The position numbers and the translations under genes are program-made. Shown here piece after piece: positions 40,748 to 49,915 of a stretch of DNA of 64,000 nucleotides. The notes under the pieces are model-generated. The model saw only the letters and a program-made list of their open reading frames with translations. It had not been told where the DNA came from and searched no databases. Within the stretch, counting starts at the first letter, position 1; the number at the start of each line of letters is the position of its first letter. Origin of the DNA: Rummeliibacillus pycnus (GTDB lineage Bacteria > Bacillota > Bacilli > Bacillales_A > Planococcaceae); assembly GCF_002884495.1 (NCBI RefSeq), contig NZ_KZ614145.1, positions 3,052,423 through 3,116,422 of the forward strand, read 5' to 3'.

Positions 40748-41638
40748 ATGAATAATTATCAATTAGTAAGCGACTACAAGTTCAATGAAACGTATAGAAA
40801 AAGTTTTAATGAACTGGCTAAATTGGTCTTTGGGATTGACTTTCAAGAGTGGTATGAAAAAGGATGCTGGAATGACAATTATATTTGTTATTCATTCGCT
40901 GATGGCGATCAAATTATCGCAAATGCTTCGATAAGCAAAATGACCCTAGTAGCTAATGACAAGGAATATCAAGCAATTCAAGTCGGCACTGTGATGACGC
41001 ATCCAGATTATCGTCATCAAGGGTTATCAGGAAAACTGATAAACGTCATTATTGATCGATATGAAAAGGAGTATGATTTTATCTATTTGTTCGCCAATAA
41101 TACAGTTCTAGATTTCTATCCTAAATTCGGTTTTAAAAGGGTAACAGAAAGCAGTTTTTCGCTACATATTTCAGATAGAAAAAGACATACAGTAAAAATG
41201 AATACGTTACGGCGCTTAGATACTAATAATGAAAATGATTTCAATTTGCTGAAGGGCTTTGCTGCTGAAAGTATACCTGTATCTTCAATATGGGGAGTAA
41301 AGAATAATGAACATTTACTAATGTTCTATTTTATCTTAGTATTTAATGATTCTATTTTTTACATCGAAGAGGAGGATGTAGTGGTTGTATTTAAGCAAGA
41401 AGGGACACATCTGCATCTCTTTGATCTAGTAAGCAAAAGAAGAGTAGAAATGACTAAAATTTTAGATTGTATTGTTACTACTGAAATAGAAAAAGTTCAT
41501 TTCTATTTTACACCTGATTATGATGATCAAAACATGCAGATCGATTTTATAACAGATAAGGTAGATACATTGTTTGTAAGGCCTTTATTAAAAGTTCCGA
41601 CAACACATTTTCTTTTTCCGTTAACCTCACATGCATAA
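40748..41638 (+). CDS. GNAT-family N-acetyltransferase
   Basis: A 296-residue protein whose N-terminal GNAT domain (about 1-135) has the acetyl-CoA motif VMTHPDYRHQGLSGKLI and the following FANNTVLDFYPKFGFKRV. A C-terminal domain of about 150 residues follows, as in Eis-like or two-domain acetyltransferases. It starts at ATG 40748 after GGGGGC. The substrate is not known. Confidence 0.82.
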   Translation: MNNYQLVSDYKFNETYRKSFNELAKLVFGIDFQEWYEKGCWNDNYICYSFADGDQIIANASISKMTLVANDKEYQAIQVGTVMTHPDYRHQGLSGKLINVIIDRYEKEYDFIYLFANNTVLDFYPKFGFKRVTESSFSLHISDRKRHTVKMNTLRRLDTNNENDFNLLKGFAAESIPVSSIWGVKNNEHLLMFYFILVFNDSIFYIEEEDVVVVFKQEGTHLHLFDLVSKRRVEMTKILDCIVTTEIEKVHFYFTPDYDDQNMQIDFITDKVDTLFVRPLLKVPTTHFLFPLTSHA

Positions 41639-41692
41639 AATGAATCAATTACATTTGAGTAAGGAAATTTCTATAGTATAGGAGACTGATAG

Positions 41693-42382
41693 ATGCTCTC
41701 TAAAATTGATGAAGTGGTTTTAAATAATATAGCTTGGTGTCAAATTGTATGTAATACACATGGGATTGTTGGGGTTTCAAAAGAAAATATATGGGGACTA
41801 CATTCTAAAGCTCCAAAGTTTTACCCTGAACTAATTACTTCCAATAAATGTGCAACGATTGAAGAAGTAAAGAGTTTTATTGAAGATGGAAAGGTATCAA
41901 GCATTAAAGACAGCTATGCAAATCTAGATTTAGCACTATTAGGGTTTGATGTTTTATTTGAGGCTGAATGGCTTGTTCATGCACCTGTTCTGGATTTTGA
42001 TCCTATTCAAACAAATTGGAGAGTAGTAGATACTGAAAAGGATTTAAAAAAGTGGACTGCAGTAAGTGAATTAGAAAATATCATTAAATCTGAACTATTA
42101 AAGGAACACAATGTGAAGATCTATATTTGTGAGACCGAGGATGGGACTTTAGGATTTATCGCTAATTTAAGTACTGGAGTTGTTGGAATATCAAATGTAT
42201 TTTCAATAGGTTATGAAGAGGAAAAACTATGGAAGGAAATCCCTAAAATCATATCAAAAGAATTTCCAAAACGATCATTGGTAGGATATGAACATGGTAG
42301 CAGTCTTAGAGTAGCCAAATTATCAGGATGGAAAGCAATAGGTCCTTTACGTGTTTGGATTAAATTAGATGAAAACCTTTAA
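41693..42382 (+). CDS. Putative acetyltransferase-like protein
   Basis: A 229-residue cytosolic protein. No signature is strong, but the C-terminal LVGYEHGSSLRVAKLSGWKA and IGPLRVWIKL resemble the end of GNAT domains in which an A..GF segment precedes the last strand. It starts at ATG 41693 after TAGGAGA and lies 13 nt before the isochorismatase-like gene, so the two are probably cotranscribed. Function unknown. Confidence 0.6.
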   Translation: MLSKIDEVVLNNIAWCQIVCNTHGIVGVSKENIWGLHSKAPKFYPELITSNKCATIEEVKSFIEDGKVSSIKDSYANLDLALLGFDVLFEAEWLVHAPVLDFDPIQTNWRVVDTEKDLKKWTAVSELENIIKSELLKEHNVKIYICETEDGTLGFIANLSTGVVGISNVFSIGYEEEKLWKEIPKIISKEFPKRSLVGYEHGSSLRVAKLSGWKAIGPLRVWIKLDENL

Positions 42383-42395
42383 AGGGGCAATTTTT

Positions 42396-42953
42396 TTGAA
42401 ACAGGCTCTACTTGTAATTGATGCACAACAAGAGTTAATGGATGGTGGGTTGGAAAACCAAGGCGTTTTTGAGAAAGATAATGTAACCCATAATATCAAT
42501 GTTGCTGTAGAGAAGGCATTAAAGAAAGCAGTGCAAATTGTTTTTATTAGAGATCGAGACGTTTCAAATGGAGAGGGTAGTGGATTTCAAATACACAAGG
42601 ATATCCATGTCCCTTCTGACGCTGTAATCTTTGATAAGTTTGCAACAAACTCTTTTTACGGTACGCCATTACTTGATTTTTTAAAGGGGAAAAATATTAA
42701 ACATCTTGTGATAATGGGATGTCAGACAGAATACTGTATAGACACTGCAGTTAGGACTGCAACCATTAATGGCTTCGATGTGACATTAGTTGGTGACGGA
42801 CATTCCACAAAAGACTCGAAAATTTTATCTGCTGGGCAAATTATTCGTCATTACAATGCAACGTTACATGGGCATTATAATGTAGATCATTTTTCGATTG
42901 TTAGAAATGCTGATGAAGATTTGTTTGAACCAACTCATAATAATTATCGATAA
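42396..42953 (+). CDS. Isochorismatase-fold cysteine hydrolase
   Basis: A 185-residue hydrolase. The catalytic triad is visible: Asp in ALLVIDAQQELMDG, Lys in FDKFATNSFYGTPL and Cys in GCQTEYCIDTAVRTA. The start is TTG at 42396, 9 nt after AAAGGGGC; an ATG 27 nt upstream would overlap the previous gene and lacks a site. Relatives include nicotinamidases and other amide hydrolases; substrate not assigned. Confidence 0.85.
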   Translation: MKQALLVIDAQQELMDGGLENQGVFEKDNVTHNINVAVEKALKKAVQIVFIRDRDVSNGEGSGFQIHKDIHVPSDAVIFDKFATNSFYGTPLLDFLKGKNIKHLVIMGCQTEYCIDTAVRTATINGFDVTLVGDGHSTKDSKILSAGQIIRHYNATLHGHYNVDHFSIVRNADEDLFEPTHNNYR

Positions 42954-42986
42954 GCAGTGACTACATTAATAATTGGAGGATTGTTG

Positions 42987-43442
42987 ATGGAAATTAAAGT
43001 AGATGATCTGTCTGGTATAGAAGTGGCGAAATTAATAGGAGGACATCTTCAAAATATGGCATTACATTCTCCACCTGAAAGTATTCATGCTTTAGGTCTT
43101 GAGGAATTAAAGAAACCTGAGATTACGTTTTGGAGTGCGTGGGAAAAAGATGAACTAGTTGGATGTGGTGCACTGAAAGAGCTGGATTCTAGTCACGGAG
43201 AAATCAAATCTATGAAAACCTCTCCGAATCATTTAAGAAAAGGTATTGCCAAGCAAATCTTACAGCATATTATAGGAGAAGCTCAAAAGCGTGGTTACAG
43301 GCGATTAAGTTTGGAAACAGGGTCGATGGCTGCATTTGATTCGGCTAGACATCTATATGAAAAATTTGAATTTCACTATTGTGAGCCCTTTGCAGATTAC
43401 AAGGAAGACCCTAATAGTGTCTTTATGACAAAAGAATTATAA
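42987..43442 (+). CDS. GNAT-family N-acetyltransferase (YsnE-like)
   Basis: A 151-residue single GNAT domain. The acetyl-CoA motif is MKTSPNHLRKGIAKQILQHII and later blocks are RLSLETGSMAAFDSARHLYEKFEF. The ATG at 42987 follows TTGGAGGATT; an in-frame start 30 nt earlier is in the spacer. It is the third acetyltransferase-like gene in a same-strand row of four. Substrate unknown. Confidence 0.85.
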   Translation: MEIKVDDLSGIEVAKLIGGHLQNMALHSPPESIHALGLEELKKPEITFWSAWEKDELVGCGALKELDSSHGEIKSMKTSPNHLRKGIAKQILQHIIGEAQKRGYRRLSLETGSMAAFDSARHLYEKFEFHYCEPFADYKEDPNSVFMTKEL

Positions 43443-43513
43443 GACATTTTAAATTAGCCGTTCTATAAAAATCGAGTGAATTTTTTACCCGATTTTTGTA
43501 TATCCAAGTTTTT

Positions 43514-43834
43514 TTAGTCTTCAATTGTAAAAGGTTCAATACTCTTCTTTTCGTGCAAAGATAATACGATATTAGTAGATGGAGTACCGTATGGCATTGA
43601 TGCATCGATAAATTGCTCTAAAGTCTCAACAGAATTTGTTGCTAATTTTACGATATAACTTATTTCTCCAGCAACACGGTAACATTCCAAAACATCTGGA
43701 TGGCTATGACAAAATTTTGCTAATGCTTTACAATTTTTTGATTCGAACAAAATAATGGCACAAATCGGACGGTCTATTTTCTTCAAATTTAGATGAGCAT
43801 GATAACCTTCAATTACTTGTTGTTCTTCCAACAT
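43514..43834 (-). pseudogene. Lrp/AsnC regulator lacking its DNA-binding domain
   Basis: The frame encodes 106 residues that begin in the middle of the Lrp linker (LEEQQVIEGYHAHLNLKKI) and continue through the complete RAM ligand-binding domain. The helix-turn-helix of about 50 residues is absent. An in-frame TAG lies immediately before the ATG, there is no Shine-Dalgarno sequence, and the upstream 130 nt in any frame show no HTH. I read this as a 5'-deleted gene; a stand-alone RAM protein is the alternative. Confidence 0.6.
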
Positions 43835-43907
43835 CTAAAGAAAATGTTAGACATGTAAAAGATTTGATGGGATTTATTTAAAATTATGATATTGATTTGA
43901 TCAACAA

Positions 43908-43952
43908 TTTCAAAAACTTGGGTAGAAAAAACTAATTTCTGCCCAAGTTTTT
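43908..43952 (-). terminator. Terminator of the DUF2225/YvyF-like operon
   Basis: AAAAACTTGGG (43912-43922) pairs with CCCAAGTTTTT (43942-43952) and has T-rich flanks on the minus strand; it lies 32 nt past the stop at 43984. Confidence 0.75.
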
Positions 43953-43983
43953 ATGATGGAAATTTTGTATCAATTATTTTAGC

Positions 43984-44346
43984 TTATAATTTATAACGAT
44001 AGGCATTCCCCTTTGGTGCTCTTTTCTGAATTTTATCAAACCATATTTTATCTTTTTCTTCTTGCTTAAGGGTATGAGTAATTGTTTGAGCGCATTCCCT
44101 ACAGATTTTTGAATGATTTGTTAGATGACCGCATTTTTCGCATGGTGCGCCAAGATTAGGGAAGAGGGATGGATTTAATTTCCCTGATTTTACCCATTTG
44201 AAAATTAAGTCAGAAGAAATGCCTGTTTTTTCGATTAATTGATCATTTGAAAACAGGCGATTGTTTTTTCTGAGTAGAAAGTGGATCACTTCTGAAAAGA
44301 TATCTTCTTCTGTAACACCTAATTGCATTTGTTTATTTGCTATCAT
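43984..44346 (-). CDS. YvyF-like zinc-ribbon protein
   Basis: A 120-residue protein. The N-terminal half holds an HTH-like segment (NDQLIEKTGISSDLIFKWVKSGKL) and the second half a four-cysteine zinc ribbon (CEKCGHLTNHSKICREC). This layout, including PNLGAPCEKCG, resembles the C-terminal part of YvyF/TIGR03826 proteins of Bacillus flagellar operons, but no flagellar gene is nearby. It follows the DUF2225 gene on the same strand by 29 nt. Confidence 0.65.
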   Translation of the reverse strand: MIANKQMQLGVTEEDIFSEVIHFLLRKNNRLFSNDQLIEKTGISSDLIFKWVKSGKLNPSLFPNLGAPCEKCGHLTNHSKICRECAQTITHTLKQEEKDKIWFDKIQKRAPKGNAYRYKL

Positions 44347-44375
44347 AAAAATATCTCCTTTAAGTAAAGATGTGA

Positions 44376-45062
44376 TTATCCTTCTTTTATATTCTCTTTT
44401 TCAACTTTTTCCGTATAATATTTATAATCTTCCCAACGATTACGGGCTAATCGTTGATATTTATCTGAAACAGCACGGCCTGATATTAAATGGGAAAATC
44501 CTTTTTTAGCTTCCTCAATTTCACCAATGCGAAGACTTAATTCGGCATACAGAAATTGAATTCTTTCTTCTCCGTCCTTATTTGAAGCAAATGATTGGCT
44601 GTAAAAATCTCTCGCAGAACGAAGGTAATGGATTTCAGCTTTTTCTTCTCCTTTTAAACGGTAAAGCCATGCAATTTTAATCGCAACGTTGGCCATAACA
44701 AGTGGTTCTTCCATTGAAGCTTTAGCTACAAGATAAGCTAATTTAAAGCTGGCAATGGCATCATCCAATGTTCTTTCTTGGCAAATTTGCATTGGCTTTT
44801 GCAGTGGTTTAATATAGATTTCTCTCACAAATTCCATAAAAGGTCCATATGTGCGAACCATTGATTTATGGTAGGCGTATCCACAATAAGGACAAACTTC
44901 CACTTCATATAACATTGGATTTAATCCCTCGTAGATAGGCATAAAGTCTGTATCTTGATCTATGACTTTATAACGGTTTGGACGTACTTTATAGGTAGTA
45001 AATTTTTTTTTGCAACACTGACACTCTATTTTACTTTCATAATAATAGATATTAATTCCCAT
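44376..45062 (-). CDS. DUF2225 family zinc-binding protein
   Basis: A 228-residue cytosolic protein with two CxxC pairs near the N-terminus (CQCCKKKFTTYKVR and VCPYCGYAYHKS), probably one or two zinc sites, followed by a helical, TPR-like C-terminal half (FKLAYLVAKASMEEPLVMANV, YLRSARDFYSQSF). The family is known only by number. It is first in a two-gene unit with the YvyF-like gene. Confidence 0.85.
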   Translation of the reverse strand: MGINIYYYESKIECQCCKKKFTTYKVRPNRYKVIDQDTDFMPIYEGLNPMLYEVEVCPYCGYAYHKSMVRTYGPFMEFVREIYIKPLQKPMQICQERTLDDAIASFKLAYLVAKASMEEPLVMANVAIKIAWLYRLKGEEKAEIHYLRSARDFYSQSFASNKDGEERIQFLYAELSLRIGEIEEAKKGFSHLISGRAVSDKYQRLARNRWEDYKYYTEKVEKENIKEG

Positions 45063-45458
45063 ATAATACCTCTCCTTTTGGCATAGAAGTATGCATTTAT
45101 TTTACAATATTTTTGATCCTAATAGGTGAAATGAACTTAATATAAATAGATATTTTATTCATTGAGTCAATTTTATAAAAGTTTTTCTAGCTAAAAATAC
45201 GAATATTTTTCACCTGATTAGAATAAATAATAAGCTCTTAATCCCGCTACAGACGAATGCCTTCCGCAGGCACTGACTCATCTAGTTTGTTTTTCCACAG
45301 GTGTTGCCTTTTTCTCTCAACGATGAACAAAATTATTTTTAACAAACAAAAAATAGAAGTACTCTTTACAAATTTTACTTTACGCTATATATTCATATAA
45401 CAGTATATTCAAATAATCAGATATTCAATTATTAAAAGATAAAGGAAGAAGGATCATT
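45063..45458. other. Intergenic region before sulP
   Basis: About 400 nt of AT-rich sequence. The only distinctive part is 45241-45320, locally GC-rich (ATCCCGC ... CTTCCGCAGG ... TTCCACAGG), which resembles the GC-rich dispersed elements seen in Planococcaceae spacers. No ORF or terminator is clear. Confidence 0.4.
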
Positions 45459-47231
45459 ATGCTGAAAAAATTAAATTTTTCAGGAAGATACGCAGATTAC
45501 TCCTTAAAGAGTTTTCAAAAAGATTTACTATCAGGTCTAATCGTTGCGGTCATTGCAATTCCATTAGGGATGGGTTTTGCAATTGCTTCAGGAGTAAAAC
45601 CTGAGTATGGAATATATACAACTATCATTGCTGGAATTTTAATTTCACTTTTGGGTGGTTCAAAATTTCAAATTGGTGGTCCTACAGGAGCGTTTATACC
45701 AATTCTGTTTGGTATAGTCATTTCCTATGGTTATGAAGACTTATTACTAGCGGGATTTTTAGCTGGAATTTTGCTAATTTTAATGGGCGTTTTTAAGTTT
45801 GGAACCTTAATAAAATATATTCCAAGACCCGTAACAATTGGATTCACAACAGGAATAGCGGTAACTATTTTTGTTGGGCAAATTGCCAATTTTTTAGGAC
45901 TTCAAAATGTCAAAAGCAAAGAATTTTTTATAGATAATTTGAAAGAAATTGCAGTTCACTTATACACAGTGAATAGTTATAGTATTTTAACTGCCTGCAT
46001 TTGTATGTTTTTGATTTTATTCGTACCCAAAGTGCTCCCAAAAGTACCTGGGCCTTTAATAGGTATTGTTGTGTCTACAATTATTGCATCCATTTTCTAC
46101 CCGACAGAAGTTGCAACAATCGGTTCTAAGTATGGGGAAATCCCAAACTCTTTACCTCAGTTTCAATTTCCTGATTTGACTTGGGAGAAAATAATCTATC
46201 TTTTAAAACCGGCTTTTGTAATTGCTATTCTCGGCAGTATCGAATCATTATTATCCGCAGTTGTGGCAGATGGTATGACAAATAGTAAACATAACAGTAA
46301 TCGTGAGCTAATAGGACAAGGAGTAGCCAATATGGTGACACCACTTTTTGGAGGGATTCCTGCAACTGGTGCTATTGCAAGAACAGCAACAAATATTAAA
46401 ACGGGCGCGGTATCACCTATTTCTGGTATTATTCATGGCCTTGTTGTTTTAATCATATTAATGCTTTTTGCCCCATACGCATCAAATATTCCACTTGCTA
46501 GTATGGCACCAGTTTTGATGATAGTTGCATGGAACATGAGTGAAAGAAAGGTATTTTACAATGTTTTAAAAACAAAAACAGGTGATTCGCTAGTTATAGC
46601 TGTTACGTTTATATTAACGGTGTTCATCAATTTAACAGTTGCAGTTGAATTCGGTCTTTTACTAGCAGTTATTTTATTTATAAAGAATATGAGTTATCAT
46701 ATGGTTACCAAAAAAGCTATACCGAATCGCTCTAGAAAACACGCGAAGGTTGAAGCGCAAAAGACAACTTCACAACACGGTTGCCCACAAATTAGTATTT
46801 TCAATATTGAAGGACCGCTATTCTTTGGTGCTGCCCAATCATTTGCAGAAGATATTATGAACTCTATTCACTACAAGCCGAAAGTATTGCTTTTAAGAAT
46901 GAACAAAGTGCCTTTTATCGATGCAACGGGAAATTATTATTTAACGAGCATTGTGCAAGATTTCTCAAAACATGGAATCATCTTGGTATCTGGTTTAAAA
47001 GATGAACCTAAAGCGTTTTTCAAAAAAACGGGATTATATGATCTAATAGGCGAAAAACATTTCTTTGATCATACAGGGGAAGCAATTGATTATGCGCTAT
47101 TACAATTAGACAAAAATAAATGTATGGGTTGTAAGAGATTTGTTTTTAATGAATGTAAAGCATTATCCTGTAAAGAAGATAATCAGAAGAGAGAAGTAAG
47201 ATTACGCGTGGAAGAAATACAAGTAAAATAG
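45459..47231 (+). CDS. SulP-family inorganic anion transporter with STAS domain
   Basis: A 590-residue transporter. About eleven to fourteen membrane spans fill residues 25-405 (AVIAIPLGMGFAIASGVKPEYGIYTTI; GGPTGAFIPI; FGGIPATGAIARTATNIKTGA). A cytoplasmic STAS domain follows (about 440-550, FNIEGPLFFGAAQSFAEDI, VPFIDATG). After it comes an unusual tail with four cysteines (CMGCKRFVFNECKALSC). It starts at ATG 45459 after GGAAGAAGG. An ArsR regulator follows 65 nt downstream and may control it. Sulfate or bicarbonate are plausible substrates; the sequence does not decide. Confidence 0.9.
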   Translation: MLKKLNFSGRYADYSLKSFQKDLLSGLIVAVIAIPLGMGFAIASGVKPEYGIYTTIIAGILISLLGGSKFQIGGPTGAFIPILFGIVISYGYEDLLLAGFLAGILLILMGVFKFGTLIKYIPRPVTIGFTTGIAVTIFVGQIANFLGLQNVKSKEFFIDNLKEIAVHLYTVNSYSILTACICMFLILFVPKVLPKVPGPLIGIVVSTIIASIFYPTEVATIGSKYGEIPNSLPQFQFPDLTWEKIIYLLKPAFVIAILGSIESLLSAVVADGMTNSKHNSNRELIGQGVANMVTPLFGGIPATGAIARTATNIKTGAVSPISGIIHGLVVLIILMLFAPYASNIPLASMAPVLMIVAWNMSERKVFYNVLKTKTGDSLVIAVTFILTVFINLTVAVEFGLLLAVILFIKNMSYHMVTKKAIPNRSRKHAKVEAQKTTSQHGCPQISIFNIEGPLFFGAAQSFAEDIMNSIHYKPKVLLLRMNKVPFIDATGNYYLTSIVQDFSKHGIILVSGLKDEPKAFFKKTGLYDLIGEKHFFDHTGEAIDYALLQLDKNKCMGCKRFVFNECKALSCKEDNQKREVRLRVEEIQVK

Positions 47232-47296
47232 AATTTTGTGTATTTTTAAAAAATCATCTAGAGAATACGTTTTATAGTAGGAAGTGAGGAATTACA

Positions 47297-47623
47297 TTGA
47301 ATAAAGGATTACATGAGTTTAAAGCAGATTTTTTTAAAGCACTTGCCCATCCATTAAGAATTCAAATTCTCGAAGTTTTATCAGAAGGTAATCGGAGTGT
47401 CAATGAAATTCAAACTCAGCTAGGCAGTGAAGGATCTGCCGTTTCTCAACAATTAACAGTTCTTAGGGCAAAAAATATTGTTTATGGAACAAAAGATGGA
47501 AATCGTGTCATTTACTCATTAAGAGATCCTATGATTATCGAATTGTTAGAAGTTGCTAAGCAAATTTTTAACAACCACCTTGTAGATGCTATTACACTCC
47601 TTGATCAGATGAAAGACGAATAG
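47297..47623 (+). CDS. ArsR-family winged-helix regulator
   Basis: A 108-residue regulator with FFKALAHPLRIQILEVLSEGN and the recognition helix GSAVSQQLTVLRAKNIV. It contains no cysteine, so it cannot use the classical CxC thiol metal site. The start is TTG 47297 behind GTGAGGA. Placement directly after sulP suggests it senses something linked to that transporter. Confidence 0.88.
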   Translation: MNKGLHEFKADFFKALAHPLRIQILEVLSEGNRSVNEIQTQLGSEGSAVSQQLTVLRAKNIVYGTKDGNRVIYSLRDPMIIELLEVAKQIFNNHLVDAITLLDQMKDE

Positions 47624-47637
47624 TTAGTCATTAACTT

Positions 47638-47676
47638 TGCAGCTTGCAGGTTTATATCTAGCAAGCTGCATTTATT
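47638..47676 (+). terminator. Terminator after the ArsR gene
   Basis: GCAGCTTGC and GCAAGCTGC form a 9-bp stem around a 12-nt loop, followed by ATTTATTTG. Confidence 0.8.
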
Positions 47677-47708
47677 TGTTTCGGAAACAATTTCATCATC
47701 CATTGTAT

Positions 47709-49346
47709 TTATGAAATAGATTCATCTAGTAACCGTCTATATTCTTCATCTATTAAAGCTATATCCAATCGTTCAAATAACGGAGTAACATGATTGATGT
47801 GGGTTGGAATTACTGTTTGCTCTTTCCATTCATTCTTCTGTATCCCTAACATTTTCTTCATTTTTGTTGTTGAAAATGGCAAAAAGGGATGCAACAGTTG
47901 AGTTAAGTTCAAAATAATATAACAACATGTATATAATGTATTCTTTCCGTCAGTTGGGCTCTGTTTTACTTGATCCCATGGTTGTTGCTCGTCAAAATAT
48001 TTGTTGGCATTGCGAATGTATTCAAAAACCGCCTCTAATGCATGTTTAAAATGACCCTCTTCAATTAGCTTCCCTACCTTTATATAAAGAAATTTAGTCT
48101 TATTTTGAATTTCAGGATGGATGAAACCAATTGGAATTTTAGCTTCAAATGAATTTTCAATAAATTTGAATGTTCTATTTACAAAGTTTCCATAAGCACC
48201 AAGTAATTCACTATTATGACTATAGATAAATTCTCTCCATGAGAAATCGGTATCACGATTTTCTGGAGCGTTGATTGTTAGAAAATAGCGTATGGAATCC
48301 GGATCATATTTTTCAATGATATAGGGTAACCAAACTGCCCAATTTTGACTTGTTGAAAGTTTACGTTTTTCTAAAGTTAGATACTCATTTGAAATAATAT
48401 GTGTAGGCAATGCTGGATTACCAATACCCATTAATAGAGATGGCCAAATAACTGAGTGGAAAGGAATATTATCTTTTCCATGAATATAATAAGAAATTGT
48501 TTGATCATTCCACCAATTTTCAATGTCTTCTCCATGCTGGTTTGCCCACTCAAGGCTGGCTGTTAAGTAACCTGAAACGGCTTCAATCCACACATAAATT
48601 TTTTTGTCCTCAAAACCTTCAACAGGGACTGAGATGCCATTTGGTAAATCACGCGTAACTGCACGATCAGGTACACCTTCAGCTAGATAACGTTTTGTTA
48701 GTTGGATCGCATTATCACGCCATCGATGTTCACTTTCAGCCTGTTGAACAAAATCTTCTAAAGTATGTTGAAAACGACTAAACGCAAAATAAAAATGCTC
48801 GGTTTCTCGAATGATAGGTTCATTTCCGCAAATCTTACATTTTTTATCGATTAAATCGAGTGGATCGAGTATTGTAGAGCACTGATCACATTGATCTCCA
48901 CGAGCGTTTGCACCGCAATTTGGGCAAATTCCCTCAACAAATCGATCTGGTAAAAACTGTTTGTCGTGTTCGCAATAGGCCTGTTCAATATTCTTTCTAT
49001 ATAAATAACCATTATGAAGTAATTGCTTGAATATTTTCTGCACAGACTGATGATGATGATCCGTATCAGTTCGGGTATAAAAATCATAAGTAAAACCAAG
49101 TTGTCTAAAGCTATCTTTAAACTCTTGATGATAATGATTGGCTATGGCTTCAGGAGTTGTATTTTCTTGATTGGCTCTAATCGAAATCGGTGTACCATTA
49201 CAGTCACTACCCGAAACATAAAGAACTTTTTCTCCTTTTTGTCTATAATATCTAGCTAAAATATCACCAGGTAAAAGTGCTGCAATATGTCCCAAATGTA
49301 GAGAACCGTTTGCATAGGGCCAAGCGCCGCCAATAACTATGGTCAT
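47709..49346 (-). CDS. metG: Methionyl-tRNA synthetase
   Basis: A 545-residue class I synthetase. The HIGH motif is in [18 protein letters not shown], two zinc knuckles lie in the connecting region (CPNC ... CDQC and CKIC), and the KMSKS equivalent is [11 protein letters not shown]. The protein ends after the anticodon-binding helical domain and lacks the C-terminal tRNA-binding (EMAP-like) domain of the B. subtilis MetS. It resembles the double-zinc MetG type found as a second copy in some Bacillaceae. It is preceded by a T-box leader. Confidence 0.94.
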   Translation of the reverse strand: MTIVIGGAWPYANGSLHLGHIAALLPGDILARYYRQKGEKVLYVSGSDCNGTPISIRANQENTTPEAIANHYHQEFKDSFRQLGFTYDFYTRTDTDHHHQSVQKIFKQLLHNGYLYRKNIEQAYCEHDKQFLPDRFVEGICPNCGANARGDQCDQCSTILDPLDLIDKKCKICGNEPIIRETEHFYFAFSRFQHTLEDFVQQAESEHRWRDNAIQLTKRYLAEGVPDRAVTRDLPNGISVPVEGFEDKKIYVWIEAVSGYLTASLEWANQHGEDIENWWNDQTISYYIHGKDNIPFHSVIWPSLLMGIGNPALPTHIISNEYLTLEKRKLSTSQNWAVWLPYIIEKYDPDSIRYFLTINAPENRDTDFSWREFIYSHNSELLGAYGNFVNRTFKFIENSFEAKIPIGFIHPEIQNKTKFLYIKVGKLIEEGHFKHALEAVFEYIRNANKYFDEQQPWDQVKQSPTDGKNTLYTCCYIILNLTQLLHPFLPFSTTKMKKMLGIQKNEWKEQTVIPTHINHVTPLFERLDIALIDEEYRRLLDESIS

Positions 49347-49420
49347 TTGAATTCCTCCTTAACTTTTTAAGCGTAGAAAGTTTTGCGGGAATCGTGTTGA
49401 GCTAGGATGGAATTTAGCAA

Positions 49421-49690
49421 AATAAAAAACGCCCTAATCGAATAAAGATTAGGACGAGTATAATCGTGTTACCACCTAGTTTTACAAATAGCTTACACTA
49501 TTTGCCTCTATCAGTACGTCTATAAAAGAGATACTGCTTCCGTTATAACGAGTGCCATCTCGGTGTATTCTACTCAGCATGCTTTTCGATACACAGCTCA
49601 AAGGCCATTTTCAATCAGGTTCAAAATGCTTCATTTCCACCATCAGAAGCTCTCTATCATTATTCCCTCATTTACTTTCCCTTATCAACG
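49421..49690 (-). promoter_or_regulatory. T-box riboswitch of metG
   Basis: On the minus strand the conserved T-box AGGTGGTAACACG lies at about 49467-49479, followed by a terminator stem (CCTAATC ... GATTAGG) and six T at 49424-49452. Upstream, GAAAATGGCCTTTGAGCTG looks like the specifier-loop side of stem I with ATG as specifier codon, matching tRNA-Met. Uncharged tRNA-Met would favour read-through into metG. The specifier assignment is by pattern and is less sure than the T-box itself. Confidence 0.88.
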
Positions 49691-49714
49691 CTTTTTTCTG
49701 AATTTACAGTTATT

Positions 49715-49743
49715 AGTATAATAAAAGAAATATCAATACGCAA
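49715..49743 (-). promoter_or_regulatory. Promoter of the T-box/metG unit
   Basis: On the minus strand TTGCGT and TATACT are spaced by 17 bp, about 25 nt before the T-box leader. Confidence 0.55.
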
Positions 49744-49806
49744 ATCTTTTAATGATAGTATTGTTACCCAAATTAGATTTTTTATTTACTAATATAATTG
49801 GCAAAG

Positions 49807-49840
49807 CTTCCAAAACAATAAATGTAAACGGTTTTGAAAG
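49807..49840. promoter_or_regulatory. Inverted repeat upstream of the deacetylase gene
   Basis: CTTCCAAAAC (49807-49816) and GTTTTGAAAG (49831-49840) match at nine of ten positions, with 14 nt between. It may be an operator or a weak hairpin; the TGTAAACGG inside is only partly cre-like. Confidence 0.35.
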
Positions 49841-49915
49841 CATAATTTATCGTGTTCAGCAAATATTAAAGTCACAATGTTCTTTAGAAAGCAAAAAAGT
49901 TGTGGGGGTGATATT

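Noticed and set aside
43800-43881. Plus-strand frame ending KENVRHVKDLMGFI opposite the truncated Lrp gene, as the tail of a broken gene
   Set aside because: It is mainly the antisense of the Lrp frame and matches no family I recognise.
49823-49837. cre-like TGTAAACGGTTTTGA upstream of the polysaccharide deacetylase
   Set aside because: It departs from the consensus at two end positions, and the surrounding dyad explains it as well.
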